Shown piece by piece: positions 60,799 to 64,000 of a stretch of 64,000 nt of DNA. The stretch's first letter is position 1, and every line of letters begins with the position of its first letter. Source of the DNA: Affinibrenneria salicis (GTDB taxonomy: Bacteria; Pseudomonadota; Gammaproteobacteria; Enterobacterales; Enterobacteriaceae); NCBI RefSeq assembly GCF_008710095.1, contig NZ_VYKJ01000016.1, forward strand, positions 1 through 64,000, given 5' to 3'. Position numbers and translations under genes: made by a program. The notes below the pieces were generated by a model that had not been told where the DNA came from, did not search any database, and was given only the letters and a program-made list of their open reading frames with translations.

Positions 60799-61826
60799 TG
60801 AACTGCCCCGGAAATCCTGGAGACTAAACTTTTTGAGAGAGGTAAACAGGATGACCAAAAATATGCGTTTTTCCCCTGAGGTCCGTCAGCGGGCCGTCCG
60901 TATGGTTCTGGAAAGTCAGAGCGAATACCATTAATTATGGGCAGCCTTCAACTCCATTGCCCCAAAGATTGGCTGCTCGCCGGAGATGCTCCGCACCTGG
61001 ATTCGCCATCATCTGGAGAAACGCAGCCTGCGTCACTAGCGCGATGAGCGACTGAAGGTGGATATACGGCGGGTGTACGATGAAAACCACAGTGTATATG
61101 GAGTACGCAAAGTTTGGCGCCAGTTGCGTCAGGAGGGTATCAGCGTGGCCAGATGCACGATCACTAGGCTGATGAAGGTCATAGAGCTTGCTGGTGTGCG
61201 CCGGGGTAAAAAAGTGCGCACCATGGTTAGCCGGAAAGACGTTGCCGCAGGTGACCGGGTGAACTGCCAGTTCGTGGTAGAACGGCCGGAGTAGGTGTGG
61301 GTGGCTGATTTTACCTACATGTGCACCCGGCAGAGCTTTGCATACGTGGCCTTCATTATCGACGTGTTCGCCGGTAGTATGGGGTTCGTCGTCGATGGAA
61401 ACGACGTTCGTGCTGGACGCCCTGGCGCAGGTGTTGTGGTTCAGATGCCCCTGCGGTGGCACTATCCATCACAGTGATAAAGGCTCCCAGCATGTGTCGC
61501 TGGCGTACACGCATCGGTTTAAGTATGCAGAATTTCTGGTATCGACCAGCAGCACGGGTGACTCATACGACAACGCGATGGCAGAAAGCATCAACGGACT
61601 TTATAAAGCGGAGGTGATCTATCGTAAGAGCTGGAAAAACCGCGCCAAAGTGGAGTTAGCCACGCTGGCGTGGGTGGACTGGTATAACAACAGACGATTA
61701 CTGGAACGACTGGGTCATATCACGCAGGCAGAAGCAGAACAGGCATATTACGCTTCCATCGGAAACGGTGATCTGGCAGCCTGAGTTCAAAGACAAAATA
61801 CTCTCCCGGAAAACCGGGGTGATTCA
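60799..61826 (+). mobile_element. IS629/IS3411-like IS3-family element with internal deletion
   Basis: The ends are TGAACTGCCCCGG (left) and TGAATCACCCCGG (right, inward). orfA begins MTKNMRFSPEVRQRAVRMVL, then is cut by a stop and deletion near 60935. orfB is joined further on: VYDENHSVYGVRKVWRQLRQEG at about 61072, DFTYMCTRQSFAYVAFIIDVFAG, SDKGSQHVSLAYTHR and YDNAMAESINGLYKAE. In-frame stops and frameshifts (61293, about 61380, 61478) separate these. At about 1.03 kb it is roughly 0.3 kb shorter than a full copy. Flanking triplets AAC and GTA do not match. Confidence 0.85.
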
Positions 61827-62066
61827 GTAACCAATCCTGCATACGATAATTTTAGTGATTTTTTTAAAACATGATATTGAGCTAGACATCATTCATGAAT
61901 TGTGAAATGCAAGCCCTATGCCACTGGCTTATATTCCTTAAAAAGGAATATAAGCTGAATTAAAAAAGTCACAATCAGAAATGCTCACGTTTATTGTAGA
62001 GACATTCAGTGTAACAATTATTATCCGGATTTTTTGAATTGGGTTGCTCAAAAAATTTAGGGAGTT
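61827..62066. terminator. gap with strong hairpin between IS629-like element and deoR-type gene
   Basis: The gap has no gene. At 61928-61954 a perfect 12-bp stem CTTATATTCCTT/AAGGAATATAAG with loop AAA lies downstream of the DeoR gene on the minus strand. It is not followed by a T-run, so it is a likely but unproven terminator. Confidence 0.45.
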
Positions 62067-62846
62067 TCAGTTATACTTATCTATGTCAACAGTTTTCTCG
62101 TTCACCACAATCAGTTCCACATCATTCGCTTCAATAAGTTTTAGTATGTTTTGTGGGGGGAGTTTATCTGTAATAATATGGTCAATGTCCGACCAGGTGC
62201 ATGACTGATACATCAGTTGAGTGTTGAATTTGCTAAATGAGGTAATGCAGATAACCTTTTTTGACTGTTTCGCCATGGCTACTTTTTGCAGTGCATCAAG
62301 TTCCGTATCTGTTGTTATTCCTGCTTCAGATAATGCGCTGACGCCAATAAAAGCTTTGTCAGCATGGTATCTTTTAATTTGCTCTATGGTTGTATTGCCT
62401 AATATAGCATGAGAGTAATCATCAAATCCCCCTCCCAATATGGATATGCTGATCCCTTTTTTTCCAATAATCTCACTTAGTACTTCAATAGAGTTTGTAA
62501 TAACACATACCGATGAGGGTAATTGGCGAGCAAGGGCCACAGATGTGGTGCCGGCATCAATGAAAATGATATCTTTATCATTAATGTTTTTTGCAGCCCA
62601 AGCTGAAAGTAGTGCTTTTTCAGGGCTACACTGTGTACGTTTAACATAAGGGTATTCAACACGTTTTTCTGCCAGAATAGCGCCGCCACGGATGCGCATA
62701 ATATGCGGGAGTTGAGCAAGTTTAACTAAATCCCGGCGAGCGGAATCAGACGAAATATTATATTGCTGGCAGATGTAATCAAGAGTCACTTTTCCCTGCA
62801 TTTTGATTAGCTCTTCTAACTCGATTAACCGTTCTTCTTGTGTCAT
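62067..62846 (-). CDS. DeoR/GlpR-family repressor
   Basis: This 259-residue protein (ATG at 62846; the first ATG is two codons earlier, but GGAA spacing favours the second) has the DeoR helix-turn-helix (EERLIELEELIKMQGKVTLDYICQQYNISSDSARRDL, residues 3-39) and a sugar-phosphate-binding C-terminal domain (IFIDAGTTSVALARQL; VITNSIEVLSEI; LGGGFDDYSHAILG; AFIGVSALSEAGI). It is divergent from the EIIB/EIIC genes and probably represses them, relieved by a phosphorylated sugar. Confidence 0.92.
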   Translation of the reverse strand: MTQEERLIELEELIKMQGKVTLDYICQQYNISSDSARRDLVKLAQLPHIMRIRGGAILAEKRVEYPYVKRTQCSPEKALLSAWAAKNINDKDIIFIDAGTTSVALARQLPSSVCVITNSIEVLSEIIGKKGISISILGGGFDDYSHAILGNTTIEQIKRYHADKAFIGVSALSEAGITTDTELDALQKVAMAKQSKKVICITSFSKFNTQLMYQSCTWSDIDHIITDKLPPQNILKLIEANDVELIVVNEKTVDIDKYN

Positions 62847-63302
62847 TAACATATTCCATTCTTTTTATATGTAAGGATAGCCGATTGATATTATCTGATA
62901 ACGTTGTCTGCGTACATGGACGATTGGTAGGCCGGATACTTGTGTTCTCAATGTAGCCTTCCATTCATTCGCTTAAAAACACTTAACAATGCACCTGTGT
63001 ATAGTTAAAAAACAACTTATTGCGAAATAAATTAAGTGAATACTTAATTTTATGTGATTTTTATCACAAATAAGTAATGAATTGTAAGCGCTCCATCTTT
63101 TTTGCGTATCTTATCACGGAATCCCCTTGTCCGTGCTGCCAGTATGCAAATGTCATACAGATGCATGTAACCCGAGAGGACATACACGATTTACCAGATA
63201 CTCTGGTGTACAGGGGAATCCCACCGGTTCATCTAATGTGTCGTGGTTGAAATAGATCGCCTTTGTCACTTACTTATCTTTCTATAAAAAGAGGGCTGAA
63301 CG
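62847..63302. promoter_or_regulatory. divergent control region of DeoR/PTS genes with CRP site and operator
   Basis: TGTGATTTTTATCACA at 63053-63068 matches the CRP consensus perfectly in both half-sites. Immediately upstream lies the inverted repeat AAATTAAGT-GAAT-ACTTAATTT (63029-63050), a candidate DeoR-type operator. A TATCTT box at 63107 and TTGTAA at 63082 could form the PTS promoter, about 58 bp from the CRP centre. The leader to the EIIB ATG is about 190 nt. Confidence 0.8.
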
Positions 63303-63632
63303 ATGAACAAAATTTTCCTGTGTTGTGCGGCTGGTATGTCGACAAGTATCGTCGTAAATAAAATGAAACAAGTTGCCAGTTCTAAAGGTATTGAGGCGGA
63401 AATTATTGCCGTGGCGATGGAAGAATTTGAATCGACCATTCCACATTTTGATTGTTGTCTGTTAGGACCACAAATTAAATATAAGTTTGAGGAATTTAAA
63501 ATCATTGCGCAGCGTGAAGGTAAACCTATCGCCATTATCAGCAATATGGATTACGGCATGCTCAAAGGCGAAAAAATCCTTGATGATGCACTGAAACTGA
63601 TCCGCGACGCTAAAACCAACCCAGTGCAATAA
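63303..63632 (+). CDS. PTS lactose/cellobiose-type EIIB
   Basis: This 109-residue protein carries the EIIB phosphocysteine loop FLCCAAGMSTSIV with C8 as the phosphoacceptor. The later segments FDCCLLGPQIKY and IAIISNMDYGML belong to the family fold. It transfers phosphate from EIIA to the sugar in the EIIC. AAAAGAGGGC lies before the ATG. It is the first gene of a plus-strand operon that runs off the window, with EIIC starting 18 nt after its stop. Confidence 0.95.
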   Translation: MNKIFLCCAAGMSTSIVVNKMKQVASSKGIEAEIIAVAMEEFESTIPHFDCCLLGPQIKYKFEEFKIIAQREGKPIAIISNMDYGMLKGEKILDDALKLIRDAKTNPVQ

Positions 63633-63649
63633 TTTTACAGGGTATTATT

Positions 63650-64000
63650 ATGTCGAACGCATTTTTTAATTTTATTGAAAATAAAATCACGCCCGTTGCC
63701 GCTATCGCCGGAACACAACGCCATATAATGGCGGTGCGCGATGGTTTTATTGGCGCTATGCCCTTTATGATCGTTGGCTCTTTTTTACTTATTTTTGCTT
63801 TTCCGCCTTTTTCGCCGGATACCTCGTTCTTTATTGGTAAGCTGTGGTTATCCGTTGCCCAAGAGTATTTTAACGAAATCATGACCCCCTACCACATGAC
63901 GATGGGGATCATGGCCTGCTATATCAGTGCGGGGATAGCTTATAACCTGGCGCAAACCTACAAGCAGGATACTTTTTCCTGCGCAATGCTCTCCCTGATG
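63650..64000 (+). CDS. PTS lactose/cellobiose-type EIIC (truncated by window end)
   Basis: The first 117 codons are present: MSNAFFNFIENKITPVAAIA, the GTQRHIMAVRDGFIGAMPFMIVGS signature of cellobiose-type EIIC and several hydrophobic segments. ACAGGGTATTATT precedes the ATG. The remaining gene and any EIIA or phospho-beta-glycosidase lie outside the window. It is the membrane channel for the phosphorylated import of a beta-glucoside or chitobiose-like sugar. Confidence 0.93.
   Translation, partial: MSNAFFNFIENKITPVAAIAGTQRHIMAVRDGFIGAMPFMIVGSFLLIFAFPPFSPDTSFFIGKLWLSVAQEYFNEIMTPYHMTMGIMACYISAGIAYNLAQTYKQDTFSCAMLSLM

Overview
The window looks like an accessory-rich stretch of a chromosome from the order Enterobacterales. 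The best guess is a soft-rot or plant-associated lineage such as Pectobacteriaceae. Evidence is the BglG/PTS catabolic operons, a MipA/OmpV protein, ygaV-ygaP, P4-type satellite debris and enterobacterial IS types (IS3, IS903-like IS5, IS110, IS629-like). No rRNA, tRNA or CRISPR array was seen.

Layout. (1) 0.6-1.8 kb: a decayed IS3-family element with a 3-bp target duplication. (2) 1.9-6.5 kb: a minus-strand PTS operon (EIIBC, two Gfo/Idh/MocA oxidoreductases, BglG antiterminator) controlled by RAT/terminator leaders. (3) 7-10 kb: an IS903-like relic and AT-rich debris. (4) 10-40 kb: about 30 kb of a degraded PFGI-1/SPI-7-class integrative and conjugative element (ICE), nearly all on the minus strand. 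From upstream to downstream it holds an alpA-like gene, parB, DUF2857, a DksA-like zinc finger, TIGR03761, DUF3158, ssb, a PAPS-reductase-like gene, two DUF3085 genes, DUF3577, DUF3275, an N6-methylase-like gene, a helicase, a topB fragment broken by nested IS elements, a C4-like RNA, a Ner-like regulator, higBA, a tyrosine recombinase, com-dcm, a phd/vapC remnant, PilL, TIGR03759, a lytic transglycosylase, TIGR03765, TraD and TIGR03747. ParA, DnaB, the relaxase and most of the mating-pore genes are absent from the window. (5) 40.9-45 kb: mipA, a divergent second-type lepA and a YdjM-like membrane protein. (6) 45-52 kb: a stand-alone oxidoreductase that is a close paralogue of one in the PTS operon, a secreted alpha/beta hydrolase, and a permease/TIM-barrel/oxidoreductase/LacI cluster with twin operators. 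(7) 52.4-54 kb: an IS110 relic nested in an IS3 relic. (8) 54.3-55.9 kb: hxlR (with a nonsense codon) divergent from an Old Yellow Enzyme gene. (9) 55.9-61.8 kb: P4-type primase remnants around ygaV-ygaP, a defective group II intron, and a deleted IS629-like element. (10) 62-64 kb: a DeoR regulator divergent from a lactose/cellobiose-type PTS (EIIB, start of EIIC).

How the genes work together. The intact functional blocks are three sugar-uptake/oxidation modules, each with its own regulator (BglG, LacI, DeoR), and stress or detoxification pairs (hxlR/OYE, ygaVP). The ICE backbone has kept replication, partition, ssDNA-binding, coupling and DNA-modification genes, but shows many inactivating events. 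Repeated IS insertion, frameshifts and deletions mark this as a graveyard region in which carbon-use genes persist.
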